Shown here: one piece after another, positions 40,880 to 49,747 of the stretch
How the letters are laid out: the number at the start of each line of letters is the position of its first letter
Numbering within the stretch: position 1 is the first letter of the stretch
From: JAIRNF01 sp031551125
Lineage (GTDB): Bacteria > Bacteroidota > Bacteroidia > Bacteroidales > UBA932
Direction: 5' to 3'
Assembly: GCA_031551125.1 (NCBI GenBank)
Contig: JAVBOB010000012.1
Span: 36,353-100,352, forward strand
Length of the DNA stretch: 64,000 bases
Notes under the pieces: model-generated
The model's database searches: none
What the model was told of the DNA's origin: nothing
What the model saw: only the letters and a program-made list of their open reading frames with translations
Made by a program: the position numbers and the translations under genes

Positions 40880-42160
40880 TTATATCACAAACAATACAAC
40901 AATATTGGCGATAACAATAAGTCCAAAGGCAGGTATTAAATATAAACGCAATGTTTTTCGATTACCGGAAAATGCCATAGCATAAAAGAAGTTTACAATA
41001 TTGTTACTCATAATTGCGCGAATACAAGCCGCCGCAAGCACTGATGCTCCTAAGCTGTACTCCCCTTGAAAAATATTCAACAAAAAAGGCGTTATATCTG
41101 TAAAGCCAACAAGAACGGATAACGCGTTTAACCCGCTCTCGCCAAAGTAAGTGATAGCGTAGTGCGTAAGAAGTGTAAAAATAATAAATAGCGATGCAAA
41201 GATAAGAGCAACCTTAAACTCTAATGGGTTTTTATCATCACTTTGAAGTACCTGCTCGCCTCCGTTTGCTTTCCTACCACGAAAATGTATTGCCAAGCCA
41301 ATAAGACATGTTAGCGCAACCATAATTATAAAGTAGGTGCTCATGCTGTGAAACAACTCAGCACTGAAAATAAAGGTAAACACAAATACGCGGAGGTACA
41401 TCATTCCTATAGCAAGTATAATGGCAGCCGCATATTGCGGAATTAACGATTCGGGTGCGGTTTTTGCCTTCTTTCCAAGTATAACAATAGTGGCGGTACT
41501 GCTATATAAGCCGCCAAGGATACCTGAAACAATAATACCGGAATCCTTGAACACAAATCGTTTAAGTAAGTAGCCAATGTAAGAAATGGTCGATACTACA
41601 ACTGTTGCCAGCCATACGTTGTATGGAGTAAGGTTTATTTCGGGAACAATTCGTTCGTTAGGAAGAATCGGAAGAATAATACCACTAATGAAAAGGAACT
41701 TGGCCAGGGTCACAAACTCATTAGTGTTTAGCTGTTTGGCGAAATTGGTGAAGGTTTCCTTCATTTCGGTAATCAGTAAGGTAGTTACCACCACTAGAAT
41801 AAGCATCCACAAGGGTTGTGTTATGGCAATCGGGCCAAGGCTATAGGTTATCAAAGCTATCATCATAGCTGTCATCCCATGCGATTTGTCCTGAACAATC
41901 TTAATGTAGTAGCTGATGGCTAGAAAAACAATTAGCGCTACACCCCCACCCATGAACAGCATTAACGTGGGGTCCATCATGTATAAAAGAAAGCCGAGAA
42001 TGCCGATTAACGTAAACGTTCTGTCTGAACCAAAGTAGGGTGTCTCTTGCCTTGATAACAGCAAACGACGTTGTGATAAGCCAATAAGCAACGACGAAAT
42101 AGCCACAATTATAAAGTTGGCTAAGTTGGATGGCAAAAAATCAAGATATTCATGTACCAT
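40880..42160 (-). CDS. MgtC/SapB-like DUF4010 membrane protein
   Basis: A 426-residue protein with about a dozen hydrophobic segments. The N-terminal 130 residues resemble MgtC/SapB proteins (ISSLLIGLSQRRL, then RTFTLIGILGFLLYM and SHGMTAMMIALITYSLG). The C-terminal 280 residues are a DUF4010 domain (SGILGGLYSSTATIVILGKK, then SGLNALSVLVGFTDITPFLL and CIRAIMSNNIVNFFYAMAFSG). MgtC proteins affect magnesium starvation survival in other bacteria; the transported substrate, if any, of DUF4010 proteins is unknown. It is convergent with the PepSY-like gene. Confidence 0.88.
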   Translation of the reverse strand: MVHEYLDFLPSNLANFIIVAISSLLIGLSQRRLLLSRQETPYFGSDRTFTLIGILGFLLYMMDPTLMLFMGGGVALIVFLAISYYIKIVQDKSHGMTAMMIALITYSLGPIAITQPLWMLILVVVTTLLITEMKETFTNFAKQLNTNEFVTLAKFLFISGIILPILPNERIVPEINLTPYNVWLATVVVSTISYIGYLLKRFVFKDSGIIVSGILGGLYSSTATIVILGKKAKTAPESLIPQYAAAIILAIGMMYLRVFVFTFIFSAELFHSMSTYFIIMVALTCLIGLAIHFRGRKANGGEQVLQSDDKNPLEFKVALIFASLFIIFTLLTHYAITYFGESGLNALSVLVGFTDITPFLLNIFQGEYSLGASVLAAACIRAIMSNNIVNFFYAMAFSGNRKTLRLYLIPAFGLIVIANIVVLFVI

Positions 42161-42219
42161 AGGTCGGCAGGTATAGCATTTAATGTTAACTATAAACCGA
42201 TATTTTGTTACTTTGTTGT

Positions 42220-42699
42220 TTACACTCCATTTTTACTCCATTCTGAAAAAGGATGCTCCACTAAGCTGGCGTTGGAGTAACGAGAATCGCCGGTAACCTC
42301 TTGACCTACCCAAGGGGGCAGCTCAAACCGGTAATCTTCGCTCGGCATTTCCAGCTCCGCAACTACCAAGCCTTGGTTGGCTCCATGCAGCTCATCTATC
42401 TCCCATAAATTTCCCTTCCAGCTTGCCTTATAGCGAATTTTTTCAATAAGCGGTTTTTCGCATAGCTCATTCAGCATTTCTTGCGCTTCGCTAAGAGGTA
42501 TTTCGTACTCGTACTCACTTCTCATAGCGCCAACTTGTATGCCCTTAACAGTCAGATATGCCTTACTTCCGGCTATGCGTACCCGCACCGTTCGCTCTTT
42601 AACGCGACAAAGATAGCCCTGAATATACAATTCGGACTCACCGTATTGCTTGTAGCTGTCATTGACTACTAAAAATTTTCGCTCAATTTCTTTAGCCAT
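42220..42699 (-). CDS. CYTH domain protein (putative triphosphatase)
   Basis: A 159-residue CYTH-fold protein. The defining ExExK motif is EIERKFLV at residues 4-11. The beta-tunnel residues follow in YIQGYLCRVKERTVRVRIAG, AYLTVKG, EYEYEIPLSEAQEML, IEKIRYKASWKGNLWEID and VVAELEMPSED, so all expected metal and phosphate ligands look intact. Bacterial members hydrolyse inorganic triphosphate; some are adenylate cyclases. Its start overlaps the end of the histidine kinase gene by 8 bases, so they are co-translated. Confidence 0.93.
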   Translation of the reverse strand: MAKEIERKFLVVNDSYKQYGESELYIQGYLCRVKERTVRVRIAGSKAYLTVKGIQVGAMRSEYEYEIPLSEAQEMLNELCEKPLIEKIRYKASWKGNLWEIDELHGANQGLVVAELEMPSEDYRFELPPWVGQEVTGDSRYSNASLVEHPFSEWSKNGV

Positions 42700-43765
42700 T
42701 GCTTGTAAATAATGTTCTAACTGCTGATGCCGGTGCTGCTTTCTTCAGCGTAAACGCAAAGGTAGAACCTTTATCCAGCGCACTTCTTACATTGATAGAT
42801 TGCTCGTGAACTTCAATAATATGCTTGACAATTGCTAGTCCTAAGCCGCTTCCTCCGGACTCTCTCGAACGATGCTTATCCGCTCTGTAAAATCGTTCGA
42901 ATATACGCGGCAAATCTTTTTTATCAATCCCCACACCGTTATCGGCAACTTCCACCAGTACCCGTTCGGGCATCAGCGAAAACGAAATATGAGTACTCCC
43001 ATTTTCTCTTCCGTAGGTAATAGAATTTACAACAAGGTTAATAATCACTTGTGATATCTTCTGACGGTCGGCAACTACCATAATAGGCTCGCCTAAGCCG
43101 TCATCACAACTTAACTTTATGTTCTTACGTTTTGCTGTTATTTCAAGGCTTTCCAACGTTTCTTCAACCAGCCTCACAATATCAAAAGTTCCGTAGTTAA
43201 GCGGCACCTCGTTGCTTTCAAGGCGAGTTATCGAATCAAGGTCTTCAATAATGGTGATAAGCCTGTTCACACTCTTTTCCGTTCGCTCCAAATACTTTCT
43301 GCAAACCTGCGGGTCTTCAACCGCCCCATCAAGCAAGGTAAGAATGTAGCCCTGTATATTAAAAATAGGTGTTTTCAGCTCGTGCGAAACATTACCTACA
43401 AACTCTCTTCTATAACGCTCCTGATCATACAACAAGCTGAGCTCTTTTTGCTTTTGCTCCGCCCATTCCTTCACCTCTTTTTTTGCAACCTCTATAGGAG
43501 TGTGCATCAAGCTGTCTCGTATGCTTTTCTTTGAAGTATCGACGCTGTATATGGTTTTGTATATGGGGGTAATTTGGTTTACCACCACCTTGAGCAAAAC
43601 AACAAACGTAAAGAGGTAAATAGCCCCTATAACCACAACCGTAGTGATAACCATATTCAGCCACGATACGTTGTAATGTTGCAACAAAAACAACGAAACT
43701 GCCATAATAGCCCCCGATAGCAGGGCTACAATTATGGCTATGCTTTGTATGGTTAACTTACGCAT
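42692..43765 (-). CDS. Orphan sensor histidine kinase (PhoR-like)
   Basis: A 357-residue kinase. Two membrane helices at about 9-30 and 37-60 have almost no periplasmic loop between them, so it is likely to sense within the membrane or the cytoplasm. A juxtamembrane coiled region (AKKEVKEWAEQKQKELSLLY) precedes the H-box FVGNVSHELKTPIFNIQGYI. ATPase motifs are VIINLVVNSITYG, VADNGVGIDKKDLPRIFERFYR and GSGLGLAIVKHIIE. No response regulator gene lies beside it. It is adjacent to ribE (11-base gap) and overlaps the CYTH gene. Bacteroidota PhoR-like kinases often pair with a distant regulator. Confidence 0.93.
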   Translation of the reverse strand: MRKLTIQSIAIIVALLSGAIMAVSLFLLQHYNVSWLNMVITTVVVIGAIYLFTFVVLLKVVVNQITPIYKTIYSVDTSKKSIRDSLMHTPIEVAKKEVKEWAEQKQKELSLLYDQERYRREFVGNVSHELKTPIFNIQGYILTLLDGAVEDPQVCRKYLERTEKSVNRLITIIEDLDSITRLESNEVPLNYGTFDIVRLVEETLESLEITAKRKNIKLSCDDGLGEPIMVVADRQKISQVIINLVVNSITYGRENGSTHISFSLMPERVLVEVADNGVGIDKKDLPRIFERFYRADKHRSRESGGSGLGLAIVKHIIEVHEQSINVRSALDKGSTFAFTLKKAAPASAVRTLFTSNG

Positions 43766-43776
43766 TGACTTGTTTT

Positions 43777-44373
43777 TTACTTTTGCATATACCGCTCCAT
43801 CAATTTCGATATATACTTCCCTACAATATCGAACTCCAAGTTTACTACCGTACCCTTTTGTATGGTGTGGAAGTTTGTTAGCTGGTGAGTGTATGGAATA
43901 ATAGCAACTTGAAATGAATTTTTACCTGAATTAACCACCGTTAAACTTACGCCATTCACGGAAACAGAACCTTTTTCTACGGTAATATTTCCGGTTGACG
44001 GGTCGTACTCAAACGTGTAGTACCAGCTGCCGTCGGCTTCCTTTACCTCTGTACAAACAGCCGTTTGGTCAACATGGCCTTGCACCAAATGCCCGTCCAG
44101 CAACGAGTCTATTTTCATGCTGCGCTCAACGTTTACCTTATCGCCAACCTTTAGCAAGCCAAGGTTGGATTTTATCAGCGTTTCATAAATAGCCGTTACC
44201 GTATAGGTGCCATTGCTAACCTTCACAACCGTAAGGCATACGCCGTTGTGCGCTACGCTTTGGTCTATCTTTAGGCTGTCGGCAAATGAGCAACCCAGCG
44301 TGATGTGCAGATTTTCTTTATCTTTTTCGAGAGCAACAACTGTTGCAGCCTCCTCTACAATTCCTGAAAACAT
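43777..44373 (-). CDS. ribE: Riboflavin synthase (alpha subunit)
   Basis: A 198-residue enzyme made of two lumazine-binding barrels, dismutating 6,7-dimethyl-8-ribityllumazine to riboflavin. ATG 44373 gives the invariant N-terminus MFSGIVEE; the upstream extension is rejected. Repeat 1 has VAHNGVCLTVVKVS and repeat 2 has VSVNGVSLTVVNSG. The linker GHLVQGHVDQTA is conserved, and a C-terminal trimerisation helix follows (GKYISKLMERYMQK). No FMN riboswitch is seen upstream, where there is instead a copy of the parC-type repeat. Other rib genes are not nearby. Confidence 0.95.
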   Translation of the reverse strand: MFSGIVEEAATVVALEKDKENLHITLGCSFADSLKIDQSVAHNGVCLTVVKVSNGTYTVTAIYETLIKSNLGLLKVGDKVNVERSMKIDSLLDGHLVQGHVDQTAVCTEVKEADGSWYYTFEYDPSTGNITVEKGSVSVNGVSLTVVNSGKNSFQVAIIPYTHQLTNFHTIQKGTVVNLEFDIVGKYISKLMERYMQK

Positions 44374-44393
44374 ATTCAATTGATTTAATTTTG

Positions 44394-44478
44394 GAGAAAA
44401 GATTTTGAGAACAAAGAGCAAGGATATAGAATATAAACGGTACTGCTTAAATGTCTTTGTTCCTTGTTCTATGTGTCT
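44394..44478. repeat. Dispersed copy of the parC-upstream repeat, before ribE
   Basis: GAAAAGATTTTGAGAACAAAG near 44397 and GTCTTTGTTCCTTGTTCTAT near 44454 reproduce the ends of the hairpin unit found three times at 26355-26638. It lies directly upstream of ribE. Confidence 0.55.
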
Positions 44479-44490
44479 TTAACCATAATT

Positions 44491-45579
44491 CTATGCGTAA
44501 TCCGGCTTGCTGATAAGTATTTCTCCAATAAAGTTTTTAATCTCATCATCGCTGCCACGCGGACAAATCAACAGCACATCATCCGTATCAACTACCAAAT
44601 AACCGTCAAGCTGTTTAGCAACCAGAAGCCGTTTATTGGTTGATTTTATCATACTGTTTGAAACATTGTGCAACAGCACATCGGCGGCCTCAACAACATT
44701 CTTATTTTCATCCTTTCGAGAGTGCATGTATAGTGAACCCCACGTGCCAAGGTCAGACCATCCAAAGTCGGAGCAAAATACGTGTACATCCTGCGCCTTT
44801 TCCATTACTCCGTAGTCTATCGAAATATTGCGGCATTCAGCGTAGGTATTCAAAATAAACTCTGCTTCCTGCGGGGTATTGTACGCGTCTTTTCCGGCAA
44901 CAAAAAGGTTCGCTACCTCCGGCAAACTTTTTTCCAATTCCCGCTTAATAGCTTGAAGAGACCATACAAATATTCCGGAATTCCAAAAAAATTCTCCGCT
45001 GTCAAGAAATACCTGTGCCATTTCCGGATTCGGTTTTTCCGTAAACGTTTTCACCTTATACGGTTTTTTGCCAACTTCCGGTTTGCCTTTTGTATTAACC
45101 TGAATATATCCGTAGCCTGTTTCAGCCCGTGTAGGTTTTATTCCAATGGTAACCAGCGTTTGGCTTTCCGTTGCAAAATCAACGCAACGCTTAGCCACAT
45201 CCAGAAACTCAGCCTCATTTAAAATCAGATGGTCAGAGGGAGCAACAATAACCGTTGCATCAGGGTTTTTCTGCAACAGCTTATATGTTGCGTAAGCAAT
45301 GCAGGGTGCAGTATTTCTACGTAACGGCTCAAGTAGCAAATTTTCATCCTTAAGTTCAGGGAGCTGTTCTCTCACCAGCCGCTCGTGAATACTTCCGGTT
45401 ACCACCAGTATATTTTCCCGAGGAATAATTTTCGCAAAACGCTCATAAGTTTGCTGAATAAAAGTCTTTCCAACGCCTAGTATATCAAGAAACTGCTTAG
45501 GCTTTGCGTTGCGACTGAGCGGCCAAAAACGGCTTCCGGCTCCTCCAGCCATAATTATACAGTAATGGTTCTGCTGCAT
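44491..45579 (-). CDS. manC: Mannose-1-phosphate guanylyltransferase
   Basis: A 362-residue nucleotidyltransferase making GDP-mannose. The pyrophosphorylase loop is MAGGAGSRFWPLSRNAKPKQ, followed by the conserved FLDILG. ATVIVAPSDHLI, ETGYGYIQVN, VKTFTEKPN and FFWNSGIFVW are typical of the GMP family, as is SIDYGVMEKA. It lacks the C-terminal phosphomannose isomerase domain found in bifunctional enzymes. GDP-mannose may feed the glycosyltransferases at 31277-34539. It is divergent from dnaG, with a TATCTTTG box 63 bases upstream. Confidence 0.95.
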   Translation of the reverse strand: MQQNHYCIIMAGGAGSRFWPLSRNAKPKQFLDILGVGKTFIQQTYERFAKIIPRENILVVTGSIHERLVREQLPELKDENLLLEPLRRNTAPCIAYATYKLLQKNPDATVIVAPSDHLILNEAEFLDVAKRCVDFATESQTLVTIGIKPTRAETGYGYIQVNTKGKPEVGKKPYKVKTFTEKPNPEMAQVFLDSGEFFWNSGIFVWSLQAIKRELEKSLPEVANLFVAGKDAYNTPQEAEFILNTYAECRNISIDYGVMEKAQDVHVFCSDFGWSDLGTWGSLYMHSRKDENKNVVEAADVLLHNVSNSMIKSTNKRLLVAKQLDGYLVVDTDDVLLICPRGSDDEIKNFIGEILISKPDYA

Positions 45580-45641
45580 ATAATAATGTATTTTTTAAAC
45601 ATTTAACGTTGTTATTTTCCCTTCACTGCTTTGAAGTCCCA

Positions 45642-45649
45642 CAAAGATA
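45642..45649 (-). promoter_or_regulatory. -7 box (TATCTTTG) for manC
   Basis: CAAAGATA on the plus strand reads TATCTTTG on the minus strand, 63 bases before the manC start. Confidence 0.55.
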
Positions 45650-45705
45650 ACCTAAAGTTGGAATGTTTAGCCCTGCTTTATAACAAACCACATATCAAAA
45701 TTGCT

Positions 45706-45713
45706 TACATTTG
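45706..45713 (+). promoter_or_regulatory. -7 box (TACATTTG) close to the dnaG start codon
   Basis: TACATTTG matches TAnnTTTG and ends 5 bases before ATG 45719, which begins the conserved DnaG N-terminus MIDQ. A leaderless or very short-leader message is implied if this box is the active promoter. Confidence 0.5.
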
Positions 45714-45718
45714 TACTT

Positions 45719-47653
45719 ATGATTGATCAGGCAACAGTTGATAAAATATATGATAGCGCTGACATTGTGGAAGTAGTCAGCGAATTTGTATCGTTAAAAA
45801 AACGGGGCAGCAACTATATCGGTTGTTGTCCTTTTCATAACGAAAAAACACCGTCATTTTCTGTTTCGCCTTCTAAGGGAATTTTTAAGTGTTTTGGGTG
45901 CGGTAAGGCCGGCAATGCCGTAACCTTTGTTATGGAGCATGAGCACATGACCTACGTTGATGCGCTGAAGTTTGTTGGTAAGAAGTACAACATTGACGTA
46001 AAAGAGCGGGAGCTGTCGCAGGAAGAGCAGCATAAGAACGACGATCGAGAAAGTATGATGGTGCTATCGTCTTATGCCCAACAATACTATTCGGATATAC
46101 TTCATAAATCGGGTGAAGGAAAATCAATAGGGCTTAGCTACTTCAAGGAGCGCGGGTTCACCGTAAAAACCGTTGAAAAGTTTCAGCTGGGCTATAGCCT
46201 CAACTCTCGTAGCGAGTTTTCAAAAAAAGCGCTGAAAGAAGGGTTTAAAAAAGAGTTTCTTGTGGCAACGGGATTATCCGTTGATAAGGGAGAAGAGCTG
46301 GTTGACCGCTTTTACGCTCGTGTAATGTTTCCCATACATTCGGTAAGTGGCAGGGTAATTGCTTTTGGCGCACGTACCCTGAAATCGGATAAAACCATAG
46401 CCAAGTACCTCAACTCGCCGGAGTCTGATATTTACATTAAGAGCAAAAGCCTATACGGTATTTTCTTTGCCAAGAAAGCGCTTACGCAGCTTAATAAATG
46501 CTACTTGGTAGAAGGTTATACCGATGTTATTTCCATGCACCAAGCGGGCATTGAGAATGTTGTTGCATCATCGGGAACATCACTTACCGTTGAGCAAATA
46601 CGGCTTATTAAACGTTTTACGCCCAACGTTACCGTACTGTATGACGGCGACTCGGCGGGAATAAAAGCTTCGCTTCGCGGTATCGACATGTTGCTTGAAG
46701 AGGGTATGAATGTAAAGGCGCTTTTGCTACCTGATGGTGATGACCCCGACTCATTCTCTCGCAAACATAATGTTGAGGATTTGCAAAAATACCTCAACGC
46801 CAACGAGCAAGATTTTATTTCGTTTAAAACGAAGCTGCTGCTCAACGATGCACAGAGCGACCCGTTGAAGCGTGCTGAGCTGATTACCGACATTGTAAAA
46901 TCGGTTTCCATTATTCCCGATAACATCACGCGTAGTGTTTACCTGAAAGAGTGTTCCCGGTTGCTTGATGTGGACGAGGGCGTATTGCTGACAGAAGTTT
47001 CGCGCATGCGTAGCAAACGGCTTACCAGCGATAGCCATCGGTCTGCAGCTACCGATACGCCACCCATACAGCAAGAAGCGAAACAGCCAATTCCTGATTT
47101 TGTAAAAGGGGTTTACTGTGATGAGCAGGAAAAGGAACTGATATACTATCTGCTTAAATTTGGTGAGCGAGCGCTGTTTGTAAATGAGCTGAACGTAACA
47201 GAAACGGTAGCCCGCTACATTATTGATCAGCTGAAAAACGATACGCTAGAGCTGCAGAACTTACAGTACAAGCAAATTTTTGATGAGTACGACCAAATGC
47301 TTACCGATGGAAAAGAAGTTTCGGTAAAGTATTTCATCAACCACCCAAATGAGAAAGTTTGTGAGCTGACGGTAACACTACTTTCTGAAGAATACAGCCT
47401 TAGTGAAATTTGGCGTAAACGCCAAGGTGTAATAGAGCCGGAAGAAGATAAGCTGCAAACAGCCATACCAAAGGCTATAGCCGTGTATAAAGAAAAAATT
47501 GTAAGTCAGGCAATAGCCAAATTCAATACCCAGCTGCAAGATGCAGAAAAGGGCGGCGATAAAGAAATGATGCTGCGATTAATTACTCAAATTAAAATTT
47601 TGAATGAGCATCGCAAAAAGTTTTCTCAAGAGTTGGAGCGAATTGTACTATGA
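45719..47653 (+). CDS. dnaG: DNA primase
   Basis: A 644-residue replicative primase. ATG 45719 gives the expected MIDQATVDKIYDSADIVEVV; a TTG further upstream falls in front of the promoter. The CHC2 zinc finger is CCPFHNEKTPSFSVSPSKG followed by FKCFGCGKAGN. The RNA polymerase core has FYARVMFPIHSVSGRVIAFG and YLVEGYTDVISMHQAGIENV, and TOPRIM motifs ASSGTSLT and VTVLYDGDSAGIKAS bind metal. The C-terminal region (about 430-644) is the helicase-interacting domain, with a low-complexity linker before it. It stands alone on the plus strand, followed by a repeat. Confidence 0.96.
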   Translation: MIDQATVDKIYDSADIVEVVSEFVSLKKRGSNYIGCCPFHNEKTPSFSVSPSKGIFKCFGCGKAGNAVTFVMEHEHMTYVDALKFVGKKYNIDVKERELSQEEQHKNDDRESMMVLSSYAQQYYSDILHKSGEGKSIGLSYFKERGFTVKTVEKFQLGYSLNSRSEFSKKALKEGFKKEFLVATGLSVDKGEELVDRFYARVMFPIHSVSGRVIAFGARTLKSDKTIAKYLNSPESDIYIKSKSLYGIFFAKKALTQLNKCYLVEGYTDVISMHQAGIENVVASSGTSLTVEQIRLIKRFTPNVTVLYDGDSAGIKASLRGIDMLLEEGMNVKALLLPDGDDPDSFSRKHNVEDLQKYLNANEQDFISFKTKLLLNDAQSDPLKRAELITDIVKSVSIIPDNITRSVYLKECSRLLDVDEGVLLTEVSRMRSKRLTSDSHRSAATDTPPIQQEAKQPIPDFVKGVYCDEQEKELIYYLLKFGERALFVNELNVTETVARYIIDQLKNDTLELQNLQYKQIFDEYDQMLTDGKEVSVKYFINHPNEKVCELTVTLLSEEYSLSEIWRKRQGVIEPEEDKLQTAIPKAIAVYKEKIVSQAIAKFNTQLQDAEKGGDKEMMLRLITQIKILNEHRKKFSQELERIVL

Positions 47654-48023
47654 ATCATGCTTCTAACGGAGCAAAATAGTACTGAGCAATTGCTATACGA
47701 ACCTTTTAGAGATTAGCGCAATAATATCGAATTGGACACAGCCCCGAAGCGGGCTGAATATGAAACGGAGTTCGGCGAAGCCAATAACCGTGGGTTTCAC
47801 CCACGGTGACCGATGAGAGCCGTTCCATTGCGCTCCCCACGCAATCTTTACCATGGTACATTCTCCCCGCATTTCATACGGGGTTATTCATATTCAGCCC
47901 GCTTCGGGGCTATCGCACTTCATCCGTAATAAGAAAAAGTATTTTAAGAACTTCATTCAAATTCTCTACAATTATTTTCTATCTTTACGCGTCAACACCC
48001 AAAACCTAATAAAACCACTATAT
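47654..48023. other. Gap between dnaG and the peptidase C69 gene
   Basis: Most of the gap is the palindromic family C element at 47740-47911. A TATCTTTA box at 47980-47987 (one base off TAnnTTTG) lies 36 bases before the peptidase ATG. Reading frames that extend the peptidase upstream through the repeat are not genuine. Confidence 0.6.
47740..47911. repeat. Family C palindromic element, copy 2
   Basis: Its outer arms are a perfect 25-bp inverted repeat, AGCCCCGAAGCGGGCTGAAT and onward at 47740 against its complement ending at 47911. CCGTGGGTTTCACCCACGG lies inside at 47788-47806. It shares these blocks with copies at 40495 and 56678, but the long terminal repeats of those copies are only weakly matched here. 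Confidence 0.75.
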
Positions 48024-49619
48024 ATGAAGAAAACTATTCGCCATTTTCTACTACTTTCTTTGGGCATTTTTGCTTTTACAAGTATTCATGCACAAGTAGC
48101 TACCGGAGAAGACAATCCTAACGAAAGCTGCACCAGCATTATGGTTGGCAAAAAAGCCAGCACCGATGGTTCTATTATCACCAGTCATACCTGTGATGGT
48201 GGCTACCGCACTTGGGCAAACATTGAGCCGCACAAGAAAAACGAAAAAGGCGCTAAGGCAAAGGTGTATAAGGGTCGCATGATGACTGAATACGCTACCG
48301 ACCTTGCAGGAATGGAGCTAAAGGGCGAGATTCCCGAAGTAGAAGAAACTTACGCTTTTCTGAATGTTTCCTATCCTTGCCTGAATGAAAAAATGCTGGC
48401 AATGGGAGAAACGACCATCACCGGACGAAAGGAGCTGGTAAACACCAAAGGCATGTTTTACATTGAAGAGTTAGAGCGCATAGCCCTGCAACGTTGCACC
48501 ACGGCCAGAGACGCTATTAAGCTGATGGGTGAATTGGTGAAAACTTACGGTTATGCTGATGAAGGTGAATGCCTAACTATTGCTGATAAGAACGAAGTAT
48601 GGCACTTTGAGGTATTTGGTGAAGGCCCCGATAAAATAGGCGGTGTATGGGCTGCCGTTCGTATTCCCGATGACCATGTGGGCGTATCAGCAAACATACC
48701 ACGCATTGGCGAGCTTGACTTAAAGAATACAGACCGCTACATGGCCTCCGAAAACGTATTTGAAGTGGCTAAACGCATGAACTTATGGGATGGAAAGGAA
48801 CCGTTTAAATTCTGGAAGGCTTACAGCGGAGCTAAACCCTTTGCCATACGTGAGTATTTTATTTTAAACGCTTTAGCACCCTCTTTAAACTTATCGTATG
48901 AGGCCGATGAGCTGCCTTTTAGCGTAAAACCGGATAAGAAAGTAGATGTTCGTGATGTTATAGCCCTTTACCGCACAACCTATGAAGGGAGTCGGTTTGA
49001 CCATACACGCAACCTACTAAGTACGAAGAAAAAAGAAGGAAGTGATGGGTTGGATACCATTAAAAGCCCTTACGCTAATCCATGGATGACGGTTGATATG
49101 GCTAATATGCTCAACACCATCAAACCCGGAACGGTAGAACGTATGCGTATAGTAGCCGTTCCACAGTGTGCCTACTCACATATCATCCAAATACGTGGTT
49201 GGCTTCCCGAAGAAATCGGTGCGGTTGCATACTTCTCGTATGATAATCCGGCACAAAGCCCTCGAATACCAATTTATTCAGGCACGCTGAAAACTCCAAA
49301 GAGTTTTGAAATTTGCGGGCAGCAACGCCACCGTGATGATGCTGCCGTTTGGTCGTTCCGCGAAGCCAATAAGCTCGCTACGGTTAAGTGGGGAGCAACA
49401 CGTGAATATATTGAAAAATCGGTAGCGCACTTTGAAAATAAGCTGTTTGATGAACAAGCCGCCGTTGAACAAAAGGCACAACAGCTGAAAAATGAAAAAG
49501 GCTCGCAGGCCTGCCGTGAATACTTGACCTCATATACAGAAGATTTTGCTAATGCGGCCATGCTTAAATGGCGAGAAATGGCAGACATGTTCTGGATAAT
49601 GTTTAAGCGAGGATTCTAA
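48024..49619 (+). CDS. Peptidase C69 family dipeptidase
   Basis: A 531-residue secreted hydrolase of the N-terminal nucleophile type. Signal peptide at 1-23 (FLLLSLGIFAFTSIHAQ), starting at ATG 48024. The nucleophilic Cys is in ESCTSIMVGKKASTDGS, where autocatalytic cleavage is expected to expose it as the new N-terminus. SHTCDGGYRTWANIEPHKK, the GECLTIADKNEVWHFEVFG block and DHVGVSANIPRIGEL are typical of PepD-like C69 enzymes. They hydrolyse dipeptides in the periplasm or outside the cell, which suits a peptide-fermenting lifestyle. A second Cys-type hydrolase (CHAP) lies downstream. Confidence 0.92.
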   Translation: MKKTIRHFLLLSLGIFAFTSIHAQVATGEDNPNESCTSIMVGKKASTDGSIITSHTCDGGYRTWANIEPHKKNEKGAKAKVYKGRMMTEYATDLAGMELKGEIPEVEETYAFLNVSYPCLNEKMLAMGETTITGRKELVNTKGMFYIEELERIALQRCTTARDAIKLMGELVKTYGYADEGECLTIADKNEVWHFEVFGEGPDKIGGVWAAVRIPDDHVGVSANIPRIGELDLKNTDRYMASENVFEVAKRMNLWDGKEPFKFWKAYSGAKPFAIREYFILNALAPSLNLSYEADELPFSVKPDKKVDVRDVIALYRTTYEGSRFDHTRNLLSTKKKEGSDGLDTIKSPYANPWMTVDMANMLNTIKPGTVERMRIVAVPQCAYSHIIQIRGWLPEEIGAVAYFSYDNPAQSPRIPIYSGTLKTPKSFEICGQQRHRDDAAVWSFREANKLATVKWGATREYIEKSVAHFENKLFDEQAAVEQKAQQLKNEKGSQACREYLTSYTEDFANAAMLKWREMADMFWIMFKRGF

Positions 49620-49631
49620 AATTCTATAATC

Positions 49632-49724
49632 AAAAATGAACGTCATTGCGAGCGGAGCGAAGCAATCTGCCGAAATTAAACAGATTGCTTCGGCAAAAAG
49701 CGCCTCGCAATGACGTTCATTTTT
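49632..49724. repeat. Family A (REP-like) element with long arms
   Basis: AAAATGAACGTCATTGCGAG on the left pairs with CTCGCAATGACGTTCATTTT on the right, perfect 20-base arms. The interior is GAAGCAATCTGCCGAAATTA then CAGATTGCTTCGGC. It lies between the C69 peptidase and CHAP genes. Confidence 0.85.
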
Positions 49725-49747
49725 CACATTAACTCATTGTTGTATTA

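Noticed and set aside
44374..44490. FMN riboswitch upstream of ribE
   Set aside because: None of the conserved RFN element sequence (such as the AGGGGC..GGTG core) is present; the gap holds a parC-type repeat instead.
47853..48023. N-terminal extension of peptidase C69 to 47853
   Set aside because: It runs through a palindromic repeat, and the ATG at 48024 starts a normal signal peptide.
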